Positions 56,578-64,000 of a stretch of 64,000 bases of DNA are shown here, one piece after another. The stretch is taken from NCBI RefSeq assembly GCF_001635455.1, contig NZ_LWEH01000013.1, positions 248,001 through 312,000 on the forward strand, given 5' to 3'. The notes under the pieces are model-generated. The model saw nothing but the letters and a program-made list of their open reading frames with translations. It ran no database searches and was not told where the DNA came from. This DNA comes from Vibrio sp. HI00D65 (lineage in GTDB: Bacteria; Pseudomonadota; Gammaproteobacteria; Enterobacterales; Vibrionaceae). The translations under genes and the position numbers were made by a program. Every line of letters begins with the position of its first letter. Position 1 is the stretch's first letter.

Positions 56578-57209
56578 TATAGCTCTACCTCTGCCGGTGC
56601 AATTACAGATGCATCGTAGTTTTCAGCAAGCTTAGGCAGGTTCATGTCCGTTGCTTTCCAGCCTTTGTGAACAAGTGTGCCGTTGAATGGTGCGTTACCC
56701 GTTACGTTACCTGTTAGACGGATTTCTTGAGGATTGAAGCCTTCAGCTACCGTGATGCGAGTCTCTTCATCTTCACTGCGGATGTGGGCAAGCGTTACGT
56801 AGTCCGCTAGTACTTTTTGACCACCAGTGTGAATAACACGCGCAGCTGCGCCAACTTCTTCGTCAGAGAACGAGGTCAAGTCTTCTTTTAGGAAGTCGAT
56901 TAGACGTGCTTCTTGCTGCATGATAGACAGCAATTGCATTGCAGAATCTGTTGGTGCTGTAGCGAGCTTAGATTCAACTTCTACTACTTTCTCGATGACT
57001 TTTTCAACTTCAACAACTTTTTCTACTTCGACAATCTTTTCAACTGGTTTTTCAACTTCAACGATCTTTTCTACTGGTTTTTCTACGACTTTCTCAACCA
57101 CTTTGGTTTTACGAGAAACGGCAATTAACAGTAGTAAAACGCTTGATGCAGTTAGGCCTGCGTGAAGCATATCAAACGTCTGTGGGATTAGGTTCAAATC
57201 AACGATCAT
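56577..57209 (-). CDS. DUF2760 protein with a Val-Glu-Lys repeat linker
   Basis: 210 residues. A single membrane segment at about 12-32 (HAGLTASSVLLLLIAVSRK), then a repetitive charged stretch at about 36-80 made of KVVEK/KPVEKIVEVE units, then a DUF2760 domain (about 85-205) with LLSIMQQEARLIDFLKEDLTSF and SFSDEEVGAAARVIHTGGQK. It is likely to sit at the inner membrane with a stiff spacer holding the DUF2760 domain in the cytoplasm. First gene of an operon with two Hsp70 genes. Role unknown. Confidence 0.88.
   Translation of the reverse strand: MIVDLNLIPQTFDMLHAGLTASSVLLLLIAVSRKTKVVEKVVEKPVEKIVEVEKPVEKIVEVEKVVEVEKVIEKVVEVESKLATAPTDSAMQLLSIMQQEARLIDFLKEDLTSFSDEEVGAAARVIHTGGQKVLADYVTLAHIRSEDEETRITVAEGFNPQEIRLTGNVTGNAPFNGTLVHKGWKATDMNLPKLAENYDASVIAPAEVEL
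57035..57105 (-). repeat. Tandem Val-Glu-Lys coding repeats in the DUF2760 gene
   Basis: Repeated short units encoding KVVEK and KPVEKIVEVE make a low-complexity stretch; both strands show TTTTC-AAC-type repetition. It may vary in copy number between strains. Confidence 0.65.
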
Positions 57210-57559
57210 AGTGATTTTTCTCTTTAGATTGATTTAACGGTATATTCGTCGGTTATAGGGAATATACAGGTTAGAAAGAAACTCATAGGCGCAAGGCCCA
57301 AATGGTCACTTTCAAGCTATAAATATGGGTGGATACTAGCATATTCAAGGCTTAAGAGTGGCAATTTATGTTTTCAAACCAGTAGTTTTTGAGTGTGTTA
57401 GCTTGAAATTTAGTCGAGATTCGGTCGATTGTTAACCTGTGATGTGAATGCAAAGTAAAGTGTGCATCTTTTATGTCATTTTTATAACGAAAACTTAAAT
57501 GGAGCATCATTCCCTTCCGTTATATACTTTGGCCTCATCAAAGCCAATTTGGAAACTCT
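57210..57559. other. Divergent promoter region of the DUF2760 operon and the CHASE-GGDEF gene
   Basis: 350 bases. Reading the minus strand, CTTGAAA lies at 57316-57310, a perfect match to the sigma32 -35 element, but no -10 (CCCCATnT) is found at the right spacing of 11-16 bases, so heat-shock control is only a suggestion. No other structure is recognised. Confidence 0.35.
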
Positions 57560-59098
57560 ATGCCTCACACTACCGACCCATTAACAGGGTTGAAGAGACG
57601 AACGCTACCACTGGTCGTATTCTCGGTCAGCTTTTTGATTACAGTGTTGTGTTTTATTCTAGTCGCGCTCAACCAAAACCGCGCATTGAACATGAATTTG
57701 GACAGCTTTGCTAAACACCAAACACTGAGCTTGGAAGCGTTTATCGACAATGATGTGGCTTACATAGGTTCGGGCGCAAACTTTTTCTATTCTAATGATC
57801 CTGAAGACTGGGATAAATTTGACCGTTTTGCACAGCAAACCATTAACGGCTCAAAAAGTTTAATTGGCTTACAGTGGATGCAGAAAGTCACGGCAGACCA
57901 GATTGCCGAACACACTGCGAAAATGGAAGCAAAGTACCCATTTTACCGCTTGTTCACCATCCCTAAACATAAACCTAAAACCTATGGTTACCAGTTAGAT
58001 GGCGAGCCTGCTTTTATTGCTACCGATATTTATCCGAATACTGAAGCGCACAACAGAGTGATTGGTTTCTACTCTGCACGCGAGCGATTTAAGCGTATTG
58101 TCGAAAATATCAAACAGACGCGCCAAGCGAATATCTCTGACAAAGTACGCCTTATTCAAGATGGCTTAACTCCAGATACACCTAAGACTGGCATGTTGGT
58201 TTATCACCCGGTCTTTGAAGGGGAAAGTGATAACTTGCTAGGTGTTGTGATTGGTGTAGTTCGTACCACTTATTACTTTGAAAACCTGTTAGCATCAGCT
58301 GTCGGTGATATGGATGTGTATGTTCGCGTGACGGATACCGGGTTTGAAGCCGAAGACTCCCCAGTTCTGTTTGAAACTGAAGGCTATGAGGGTGTAACAG
58401 GGCATCATATAACTAAGACAATCGAGCTGGCCAACCGAAATTGGAAGATCGATTACAAGATAGATTCCTGCATCTCTTTTTATGGCTACCTAGTTTTAAC
58501 TGGAATAGCCTTAGTCGGAACAACCATCTCATTGTTACTAGCGTATATCGTTAATATGCAAATTAGAGAGAAAGAGCGCTTGTATCGCATGTTAGACAAA
58601 AGGACAGAAGAACTTAGATTTTTAGCGAACCACGATAGCTTAACTGAAATCTATAACCGACGAGCTTTCAATAAGATGTTTGACAGGGCGGTTAAGCGAA
58701 GTGAGTCATTTAGCTTAATTGGCTTTGATGTCGATAAATTTAAGAGCATTAATGACAAGTTTGGTCACCCTGCTGGTGATGCTTTGCTTGTTCATGTCAT
58801 CAAGTTGATTTCGGTAAATTTGAAAGAAGGGGATAATCTTTTCCGTTTGGGCGGCGACGAGTTCTGTATAATTTCGAGTATCTCAGAGCCTGAAGCACTA
58901 GACCGCTACTTACAATGCATTCTGAACACCGTCAGTCATTCTCATTGTGAGCATAAAGGGCAACAGTTGAGCTGCACTTTGAGTATTGGTGCGGCCATCC
59001 ATACCAATGAAGACACTGAAGAACTGCTACAAAAAACAGATAGCATGCTCTATCAAAGTAAGTTAAATGGTCGAAATCGAGTCACAATTGCAGGCTAA
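57560..59098 (+). CDS. CHASE-domain diguanylate cyclase
   Basis: 512 residues. TM1 at about 18-40, periplasmic CHASE domain (about 70-275, with GLQWMQKVTADQI and ATDIYPNTEAHNRVIGFYSARERF), TM2 at about 305-330, and a GGDEF domain (about 350-505) with an intact RLGGDEFCIIS. The position of the RxxD inhibitory site reads KEGD, so feedback by c-di-GMP may be weak. The periplasmic ligand is unknown. GGAAA precedes the ATG. Single gene, followed 87 bases later by an exonuclease gene. Confidence 0.9.
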   Translation: MPHTTDPLTGLKRRTLPLVVFSVSFLITVLCFILVALNQNRALNMNLDSFAKHQTLSLEAFIDNDVAYIGSGANFFYSNDPEDWDKFDRFAQQTINGSKSLIGLQWMQKVTADQIAEHTAKMEAKYPFYRLFTIPKHKPKTYGYQLDGEPAFIATDIYPNTEAHNRVIGFYSARERFKRIVENIKQTRQANISDKVRLIQDGLTPDTPKTGMLVYHPVFEGESDNLLGVVIGVVRTTYYFENLLASAVGDMDVYVRVTDTGFEAEDSPVLFETEGYEGVTGHHITKTIELANRNWKIDYKIDSCISFYGYLVLTGIALVGTTISLLLAYIVNMQIREKERLYRMLDKRTEELRFLANHDSLTEIYNRRAFNKMFDRAVKRSESFSLIGFDVDKFKSINDKFGHPAGDALLVHVIKLISVNLKEGDNLFRLGGDEFCIISSISEPEALDRYLQCILNTVSHSHCEHKGQQLSCTLSIGAAIHTNEDTEELLQKTDSMLYQSKLNGRNRVTIAG

Positions 59099-59185
59099 AT
59101 GAGCACTTGATACAACTAGGGTCGAGTTCTGTATTGGGCTCATGTACAATTTCACAAAATTTTGGACGAGAGAATTAGGCGACGT

Positions 59186-59716
59186 ATGAATCACAATCGA
59201 GTGGTGTGTTTCGATTTGGAAATGTGCTGTTGGAGCGAAAATGGTGTAGGAACAACAGGCGAGATCATTGAAGTGGGTCTTGCTGAGGTTGATCTGGCAT
59301 CTGGAACCATCGTGAAACGAGCGCAGTACTACGTTAAGCCCGAAAAAGACGAAGTCTCTCAGTTTTGTGCCGAGCTAACCGGCATTACTCCACGTAAAAT
59401 CGAAAAGCAGGGGCGTCCGTTAGAATCCGTCATCAAATCGATGATCAAGAACTTCGGTGGTCCAAACAAGATCTATGCTGCGTGGGGACGTGATGACCTG
59501 ATTTTACACAAAGAGTGTCAAGAGAAAGGTATCGAACCACCATTTAGCGAGTTCATCAATATTGCGACGCTGTATCGCGTACAAAACCGGCTGAAAGACA
59601 AACGCATTGGCCACCGAGCGGCTCAAGAAGCAAAAAACATCGAATGGGAAGGGCGCCAGCATTCTGGTTACGTTGATGCTTACAACCTGGCGAAGCTTGT
59701 TCTGACGATGCTTTAG
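59186..59716 (+). CDS. DEDDh-type 3'-5' exonuclease
   Basis: 176 residues from ATG 59186 (AGG six bases upstream; a TTG at 59162 lacks support). Motif I CFDLEMCCW (Asp/Glu), the middle Asp in AWGRDDLILH, and the C-terminal HSGYVDAYNLAKL with His and Asp fit the DEDDh group. It resembles KapD-like or sporulation-type exonucleases; the substrate is unknown. Closed by a strong terminator. Confidence 0.85.
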   Translation: MNHNRVVCFDLEMCCWSENGVGTTGEIIEVGLAEVDLASGTIVKRAQYYVKPEKDEVSQFCAELTGITPRKIEKQGRPLESVIKSMIKNFGGPNKIYAAWGRDDLILHKECQEKGIEPPFSEFINIATLYRVQNRLKDKRIGHRAAQEAKNIEWEGRQHSGYVDAYNLAKLVLTML

Positions 59717-59746
59717 TAGTAGGCGAATATTAATATTTGCTCCGAA

Positions 59747-59783
59747 ATGTAAAAAGCCACCGACATAAGGTGGCTTTTTACAT
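59747..59783 (+). terminator. Strong intrinsic terminator after the exonuclease gene
   Basis: 15-bp stem ATGTAAAAAGCCACC / GGTGGCTTTTTACAT with a 7-base loop. Confidence 0.92.
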
Positions 59784-59955
59784 CTTCCTATGGACTGTTA
59801 TTACCATAGTGACTAAATAAATCATCATCGTTCGTGTATTAAGACATTTATCTCCCCAATAGTATCTTTAGCTTATCGCCTTTATCAAAAAAGTGACGCT
59901 TCAATGCCCGGATATATGTAGTGTCACTGGCGATATAAAAGCTTTAACCGTAGCA

Positions 59956-60273
59956 TCAATCATCTCTATGCTTAAACCTGATATAGCGATAAAGGTCAAT
60001 GTAACTGATTGAAAAATGAACCATTTTAGGTAAGTTGAACTTACGTTTATCTGGTTCTGGCTTAACTAGCATGCTTGCAATCACTATATTGATGAGAATA
60101 GGGACAATTGAATCAAGTATGTAATGAGTTAAAATTGTTGGATATTTGTCAGAGAAAGGCAGGCGTCGGATTGATATAAAGTCGAGAGTTAACTTTAACA
60201 TTCTCGAGTGAAGAAAATCGATTCGATTCTTGAGGATATGGTTTTCTCTATTATTTGATAGTATTTTTAACAT
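59956..60273 (-). CDS. Doubtful ORF, possible small membrane protein
   Basis: 105 residues with one hydrophobic segment (about 52-72, ILDSIVPILINIVIASMLV) and basic flanks. No family recognised and no good ribosome site. The reading frame may be chance in AT-rich DNA. Confidence 0.3.
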   Translation of the reverse strand: MLKILSNNRENHILKNRIDFLHSRMLKLTLDFISIRRLPFSDKYPTILTHYILDSIVPILINIVIASMLVKPEPDKRKFNLPKMVHFSISYIDLYRYIRFKHRDD

Positions 60274-60421
60274 CCTGACTTCAATTATCCACGCCTGAGG
60301 AATAGGCTATATTTCTCATGGCTTTGTTTATATAATGTTTGATGTCAACAATAGGGTATCTACTTAATTAATATTAAATCGTTAGCTTGGCTCTTGATGA
60401 CTCTTTTATTTCTGTTAGCGT

Positions 60422-60643
60422 GTGCAACATCTAATCAACGTAGGTCCTATTAAGTGGTTTATTAAAAATTTCATCGCATTGAGATTATTAAGTATAAAAT
60501 CATTAGCGCTTGTACAGCCTGTTATGCTTATCAACACATTTTCAGTATATTCGAGTGAGCATGAGCAAACCTTAGCCTATTGGAAAATTGTGAGGGACGT
60601 GTTATCCCAACAACCCGCTTTTATTTCTACTAGGTTACATTGA
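60422..60643 (+). pseudogene. Fragment of an antibiotic biosynthesis monooxygenase-like (ABM) gene
   Basis: The last ~40 residues (QPVMLINTFSVYSSEHEQTL, then AYWKIVRDVLSQQPAFISTRLH) resemble the start of ABM-domain proteins (P-x-x-LIN-x-F...W...R..L..QPGFISTRLH). A TGA stop follows where the family continues, and a few matching residues (TSNTDALN) appear after it. Decayed or truncated. Confidence 0.5.
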
Positions 60644-60817
60644 ACATCAAACACAGACGCACTTAACCTCACGTAAATGTCGCGAGCTGGAAAACCCCAA
60701 AGCATTTTATAGATGCGATCTCTGTAATGAGAGAGGAACAACCTCACTTAATCATTAGAGGGTACTACTGATACTAATATTTACTAAGTCATCCGAAAAT
60801 AATAGAGAGTGTTTTGA

Positions 60818-61498
60818 ATGAAATATGTACCACAAATTTTTTTAGTTATTTTTAGCTTTTTTTTTTCGGTTAAGAGTTATTCAGCTGCTTATGGTGTATC
60901 GGTTACTTGGAAAACACAAGATGCTCGAGCTGTATTAGATGCGTTGCATCAACAGAAGCAAGCATTTGCTAACTTAATTGATGCTGGTTTAATTCACGAT
61001 ATGTTTGTTTCTGATAGTTTTAATGGCGAAAATCAGTTTCCAAAAATTAAATTTGTGATGGAAGCCAATAGTGAAGAAGAAGTAAGATGCTTTATTGGAA
61101 ATCTCCCTTTTCAATTTAAAAAGCTAGCCGCGATAACTGAAGTAAGAGACATCGGAAGTAAATGGGTAGATACTCAAGTTGCTTTTAAAAACTATGCGAT
61201 TGAATTGACTTGGAAAGAGCCAGAAGATCAGTTGCTGGTAGATAAAATTATTAGCGTTGATTTACAAAAAGTGGTTGATTGGAGATCTCAAGGAGTAATT
61301 ACTTCGGCTTATATAAAAAATCAGTCTACTGCTGATCGGAAGCCAAACCAGATAGCGATGATTCAACCAATATATTCTATCTCGATATTGGCAAAGGATG
61401 AGCAACATGCTCTTGACATTGCGAGTGAACTTAACGCCGTTAAATTAGGCTTTGCTAGCATCAATATCAGTGAGTTGGGTTTTAAATTATCCCTGTGA
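60818..61498 (+). CDS. Secreted protein with two similar domains
   Basis: 226 residues. The signal peptide is MKYVPQIFLVIFSFFFSVKSYS. Two halves of about 95 residues are alike: YGVSVTWKTQDARAVLDALH in the first and YAIELTWKEPEDQLLVDKII in the second, each followed by a helix and a strand pattern suggesting ferredoxin-like (dimeric barrel, muconolactone-isomerase-like) folds. Function unknown. It lies 66 bases before the ToxR-like regulator gene and may be linked to it. Confidence 0.6.
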   Translation: MKYVPQIFLVIFSFFFSVKSYSAAYGVSVTWKTQDARAVLDALHQQKQAFANLIDAGLIHDMFVSDSFNGENQFPKIKFVMEANSEEEVRCFIGNLPFQFKKLAAITEVRDIGSKWVDTQVAFKNYAIELTWKEPEDQLLVDKIISVDLQKVVDWRSQGVITSAYIKNQSTADRKPNQIAMIQPIYSISILAKDEQHALDIASELNAVKLGFASINISELGFKLSL

Positions 61499-61563
61499 TT
61501 TTGAACTAATGTAAAGCCTCGTGTTATTCTAAGGTGAGATTATTAACAGTCTTAACTCACCTT

Positions 61564-62481
61564 ATGAATAATAAATTACAAGAGTATGATTTGGTTATTG
61601 AAATTGATGACCGCACATTGATTAACCCGTCATTAGATAAAGTTGTGACATTGTCGCGATCAGAGTGTCTGCTTTTAAAGCATTTAATGGACAGCTGCTC
61701 ACAAACTTTAGGTCGTGAATTCCTTTTAACGCATTGTTGGCCGGGACGCATTGTTACTAGCAGCTCTCTGAATGTCGCAATCAAAAATGTTCGTAGTGCT
61801 CTGAAAGAAGTAGGGTCAGACTGCAAGGTGATTACGGTACAAAAGGAAGGCTACTGCTTTGTTGCTCCTGACAGTAGTGTCACGCCAGGCTGCGGTAAAG
61901 CACCTGAGCAAAATTTTGTATCTGAAAGCCTTCCAGGATCAGAAAAACCAGCTGCATCAGAAAACGTAGCAGCACAAGACAAAGGCGTACCGCAATCTGC
62001 CAGTTTGAGTGAACGGGAGGATTTTACTCGCTCGGAATCCACAGTGCTGGAGTCAAAATCATCCTCTGATTTAAACGAATCAGCTGACACTCGAGGGCTA
62101 TCAGAGAAAACTCAGGCACAAGGCAAGCAAGCATCTTCTAAGTTTATCCCGTTTATTAGTGGGCTCGCGGTAAGCCTTTTTATAGTCATTATCCTGTCTT
62201 ATCTTGGGTTGTTTATGGAAAGAGCTTCCATCAAGGGGGTCGATGTATACCATGATAGCGTCGAGTTGGAACAAGAGCTGGTGGAAGACTTAACTTCACT
62301 TGTGAAGCCGGGCGTAGAGGCGATCTATCTTCACCGCATGGGTATCGAGTGTGGTGGTATGCAGGTGGTGGTGTTAGACGAAAGTGGCTGGCACGACATT
62401 AGTGCAGATTTCAAGTCTGGGCGCTGTTCACAAGGCCAAAAAGAAGGTGTAAAGGTAGAAGGAACTGCAGATGAGGCGTAA
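61564..62481 (+). CDS. ToxR-like membrane-bound winged-helix regulator
   Basis: 305 residues from ATG 61564 (a GTG at 61534 gives ten more). An N-terminal winged helix of the OmpR/ToxR type (about 12-100: TLSRSECLLLKHLMDSCSQTL, WPGRIVTSSSLNVAIKNVRSAL, VITVQKEGYCFVA), a ~90-residue linker rich in Ser and Glu, one membrane segment (194-218), and a periplasmic domain of about 85 residues with two cysteines (263, 288) that could form a disulfide as in ToxR. No receiver domain, so it is regulated by its periplasmic part. It overlaps the next gene by 11 bases. Confidence 0.85.
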   Translation: MNNKLQEYDLVIEIDDRTLINPSLDKVVTLSRSECLLLKHLMDSCSQTLGREFLLTHCWPGRIVTSSSLNVAIKNVRSALKEVGSDCKVITVQKEGYCFVAPDSSVTPGCGKAPEQNFVSESLPGSEKPAASENVAAQDKGVPQSASLSEREDFTRSESTVLESKSSSDLNESADTRGLSEKTQAQGKQASSKFIPFISGLAVSLFIVIILSYLGLFMERASIKGVDVYHDSVELEQELVEDLTSLVKPGVEAIYLHRMGIECGGMQVVVLDESGWHDISADFKSGRCSQGQKEGVKVEGTADEA

Positions 62482-62908
62482 CTTTTGGCTGCCGATTGTT
62501 GTAACCGTATTTGTGATCTTAGCGTTTGGTTTAGTCTCTGGAGTAGCGACCAAAGGTTCGTATCAGTTTGGAAGTCAGTACGAGAATTATGGCTGGGAGG
62601 TCTTGACCCTTGAGCTGAAAAATGGACGCTCAAAAATGCGCTATGTCGGCTATGACCGAAATGGACGAGTCGTGCAAACCAAGCAGTTGTTTGGTGTGTT
62701 CCTACGTTGGGGGAATCATTATTACTTCTATCAGCTCGAACAGCACCAAGCCCACGGAAACCAAACCTTCAACGTTAAAAATCTGTTTATCAAGCACTAT
62801 GACAACAAGCATAGTGTTTTGATATCCGATCAACGAGGCGCGTACATTACGAAAGACGGTACGATCCTAGAGCTCAACGGCATTCTCTATGGGAAGGCAA
62901 TGCGCTAA
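62471..62908 (+). CDS. Small membrane-anchored partner of the ToxR-like regulator
   Basis: 145 residues. A single N-terminal membrane segment (about 7-27) anchors a ~118-residue periplasmic domain rich in beta strands and aromatic residues (YGWEVLTLELKNGRSKMRYVG, HYYFYQLEQH, GTILELNGILYG). No family recognised. The ATG lies inside the end of the regulator gene (ATGAGGCGTAA, 11-base overlap), so translation is coupled. The layout matches ToxR/ToxS, TcpP/TcpH and VtrA/VtrC pairs, in which the small protein stabilises or forms a ligand pocket with the regulator. Function inferred from layout only. Confidence 0.75.
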   Translation: MRRNFWLPIVVTVFVILAFGLVSGVATKGSYQFGSQYENYGWEVLTLELKNGRSKMRYVGYDRNGRVVQTKQLFGVFLRWGNHYYFYQLEQHQAHGNQTFNVKNLFIKHYDNKHSVLISDQRGAYITKDGTILELNGILYGKAMR

Positions 62909-63025
62909 TCGGTTATGCGACAAGTGAAGCGCTTAATTAGGATAGGTTTGTTGAAATGGGGGCGTTACTAAAATCTGAAGCAGCGTTAGGCTTGCGCCCC
63001 GAACGCTGCTCAATTGTTTGGATAT

Positions 63026-63475
63026 TTAGTCTTCGCCAAGCACATTAAGCTTGGTCTTGATGAAGTCTTTGTGGTCAACGTAGAGCAGTTCAGCGGTTTT
63101 TCTAATCACTGAATCTTCAAGTGGATCAATCTCTCCGTCAGCATGCGCCACTTCCCACATCGCCTTAATCAGGTCTATTCGCACTGGCTGTGACAACTCG
63201 CGCAGTTGTGAAGTGAAATCATACAAAGAAACAGATTGTTCAACTTGCGGCTCAGCTTGTTGTAATAAGGCTTTCGAATCTTCTTCATTAATGCCCAACA
63301 GACGTTGCAGTAAGTTCAACTTCGCTTCTTGCTCTGATTCGTTGATTTCATGGTCTGCGCCTGCGACTTCGCACAACAAACTGGCGATAGCTAAGTTCGG
63401 TGAGGCGTTAGGTGTTTTACCTAAGTCAGAGCCTTCGACCAACTGTTTAAATAACGATGTAAGTGAATTAAACAT
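63026..63475 (-). CDS. TerB-family protein
   Basis: 149 residues. TerB-type domain of about 110 residues (residues 25-140) with two Asp/Glu-rich metal-site-like motifs: GADHEINESEQEAKL and HADGEIDPLEDSVIRK. TerB proteins belong to the tellurite-resistance / stress module, but isolated copies like this often serve other, unknown roles. No ter cluster is visible. It converges on the partner gene from the right. Confidence 0.8.
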   Translation of the reverse strand: MFNSLTSLFKQLVEGSDLGKTPNASPNLAIASLLCEVAGADHEINESEQEAKLNLLQRLLGINEEDSKALLQQAEPQVEQSVSLYDFTSQLRELSQPVRIDLIKAMWEVAHADGEIDPLEDSVIRKTAELLYVDHKDFIKTKLNVLGED

Positions 63476-63585
63476 ACGAGCGTTCCAGTAATGGAGGATA
63501 TTATAACTATCGGGCCTACAGAGTGTGATCGCAAGCCCCTTTACTTAAAACTGACATTACGTAAAAGCCAGCAATAAGGAACATA

Positions 63586-64000
63586 TTAGGTCGGCTCTGG
63601 AAAACGCGTCACTTTACCATCGCCGCTTAGAGTGGTAATTGATTCTGGCTTACCATCGCTATCCAGCCTTAGCTCTCCAAGCGCGCTGCGGTTTGAAAGG
63701 CGGTAGAAGGTTTGGTTGTCTGGGCTACGCTTTTCTATTTTTAAACGCTTACGCTTAGTGAAATAGTTAAGCACCGAGCGTGGGCTATACAACAAGCGGT
63801 CACATACGTCGCAGAATTTTAGCAACGGCGCAGGGAACTGGTTTTTAATACCGCTACAAGTAATTTGGTAGATGTTTGGACTGTTTCGGCGATATCTAAG
63901 CTTAATGTCGTAAGCAAAGGAGTAGTGTACATCACCAGAAAGCACCACGAAGTTAGTGGGTGTTTTGGTATGAGTAAAGATACTAATCAGCGTGTTGGCA
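63586..64000 (-). CDS. PhoD-like metallophosphatase, C-terminal part
   Basis: The coding frame is open to the right edge (ANTLISIFTHTKTPTNFVVL upstream of VLSGDVHYSFAYD), so only the C-terminus is here. The SGDVHYSF segment is the metal-binding motif (Asp, His) of the PhoD/alkaline-phosphatase-D metallophosphoesterase group. Substrate and N-terminus are outside the window. It starts some 110 bases beyond the TerB start on the same strand. Confidence 0.75.
   Translation of the reverse strand, partial: ANTLISIFTHTKTPTNFVVLSGDVHYSFAYDIKLRYRRNSPNIYQITCSGIKNQFPAPLLKFCDVCDRLLYSPRSVLNYFTKRKRLKIEKRSPDNQTFYRLSNRSALGELRLDSDGKPESITTLSGDGKVTRFPEPT

Larger units (their letters stand above)
59784..60817. 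other. AT-rich, gene-poor stretch with remnants
   Basis: About 1,030 bases with low GC and no clear complete gene. It holds a doubtful minus-strand ORF (59956-60273) and a plus-strand monooxygenase fragment (60422-60643). Such composition, unlike the neighbouring 51-59 kb genes, suggests an accessory or degenerating segment. Confidence 0.55.

Noticed and set aside
56913..57165. Phe- and Ser/Thr-rich plus-strand ORFs opposite the DUF2760 gene
   Set aside because: They are shadows of the Val-Glu-Lys repeat on the other strand, not proteins.
1..64000. tRNA, rRNA, CRISPR, prophage and transposase signatures
   Set aside because: None was seen on either strand by eye; small RNAs without conserved motifs could be missed.

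Overview
The window is ordinary chromosomal DNA from a marine Vibrio, most likely of the Splendidus clade. This is inferred from protein content (TfoY, PanP, HexR, TyrR, H-NOX/HnoK, two Hsp70 genes with DUF2760) and from gene order; no database search was possible. Genes are dense on both strands and most are separated by clear intrinsic terminators, many of them bidirectional. I see no tRNA, rRNA, insertion sequence, prophage or CRISPR array.

Layout. 1-10 kb: 3' end of fabV, YbjL-type transporter, glutaredoxin 1, iron-containing alcohol dehydrogenase, HexR, aspartate decarboxylase PanP, a secreted protein, a LysO-type exporter and an HDOD protein. 10-16 kb: TfoY, a small outer-membrane protein, a two-component pair whose kinase carries a degenerate receiver and a cyclic-nucleotide-binding domain, and a DUF945 protein. 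16-29 kb: serC, AraC and MOSC genes, an exonuclease plus CBS/DUF294 pair, a barrel protein, aspC, an HD-GYP remnant, a MocR regulator and asnS. 29-38 kb: SulP transporter, a chemoreceptor with a CXXCH haem motif, an aromatic amino-acid permease behind a Tyr/Phe-rich leader ORF, sdaC-sdaA and nudL. 38-44 kb: H-NOX/HnoK, pabB and class I fumarase. 44-51 kb: ycjX-ycjF-tyrR, an acetyltransferase, DUF2947 and a broken GAF-GGDEF gene. 51-59.7 kb: two Hsp70 genes with DUF2760, a CHASE-GGDEF cyclase and an exonuclease. 59.7-64 kb: an AT-rich stretch with remnants and a secreted two-repeat protein, then a ToxR-like membrane regulator overlapping a small membrane partner, TerB, and the C-terminus of a PhoD-like phosphatase.

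The genes link up in several ways. Amino-acid metabolism is prominent: serC, aspC, asnS, sdaA/sdaC, pabB, panP, an aromatic permease and its probable regulator TyrR about 13 kb away. Sensing is the second theme: H-NOX/HnoK (NO), a haem-motif chemoreceptor, a CHASE diguanylate cyclase, HD-GYP and GGDEF remnants, and a ToxR-type membrane regulator.

The observations most worth following are the Tyr/Phe-rich leader with a terminator-like hairpin before the aromatic permease, the overlapping ToxR-like/small-partner pair, the chemoreceptor with a c-type haem motif, the kinase that looks fused to a dead copy of its neighbouring response regulator, an 11-G tract at the end of hnoK, and the DUF2760-Hsp70-Hsp70 operon. 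I found no wholly unprecedented multi-gene system.
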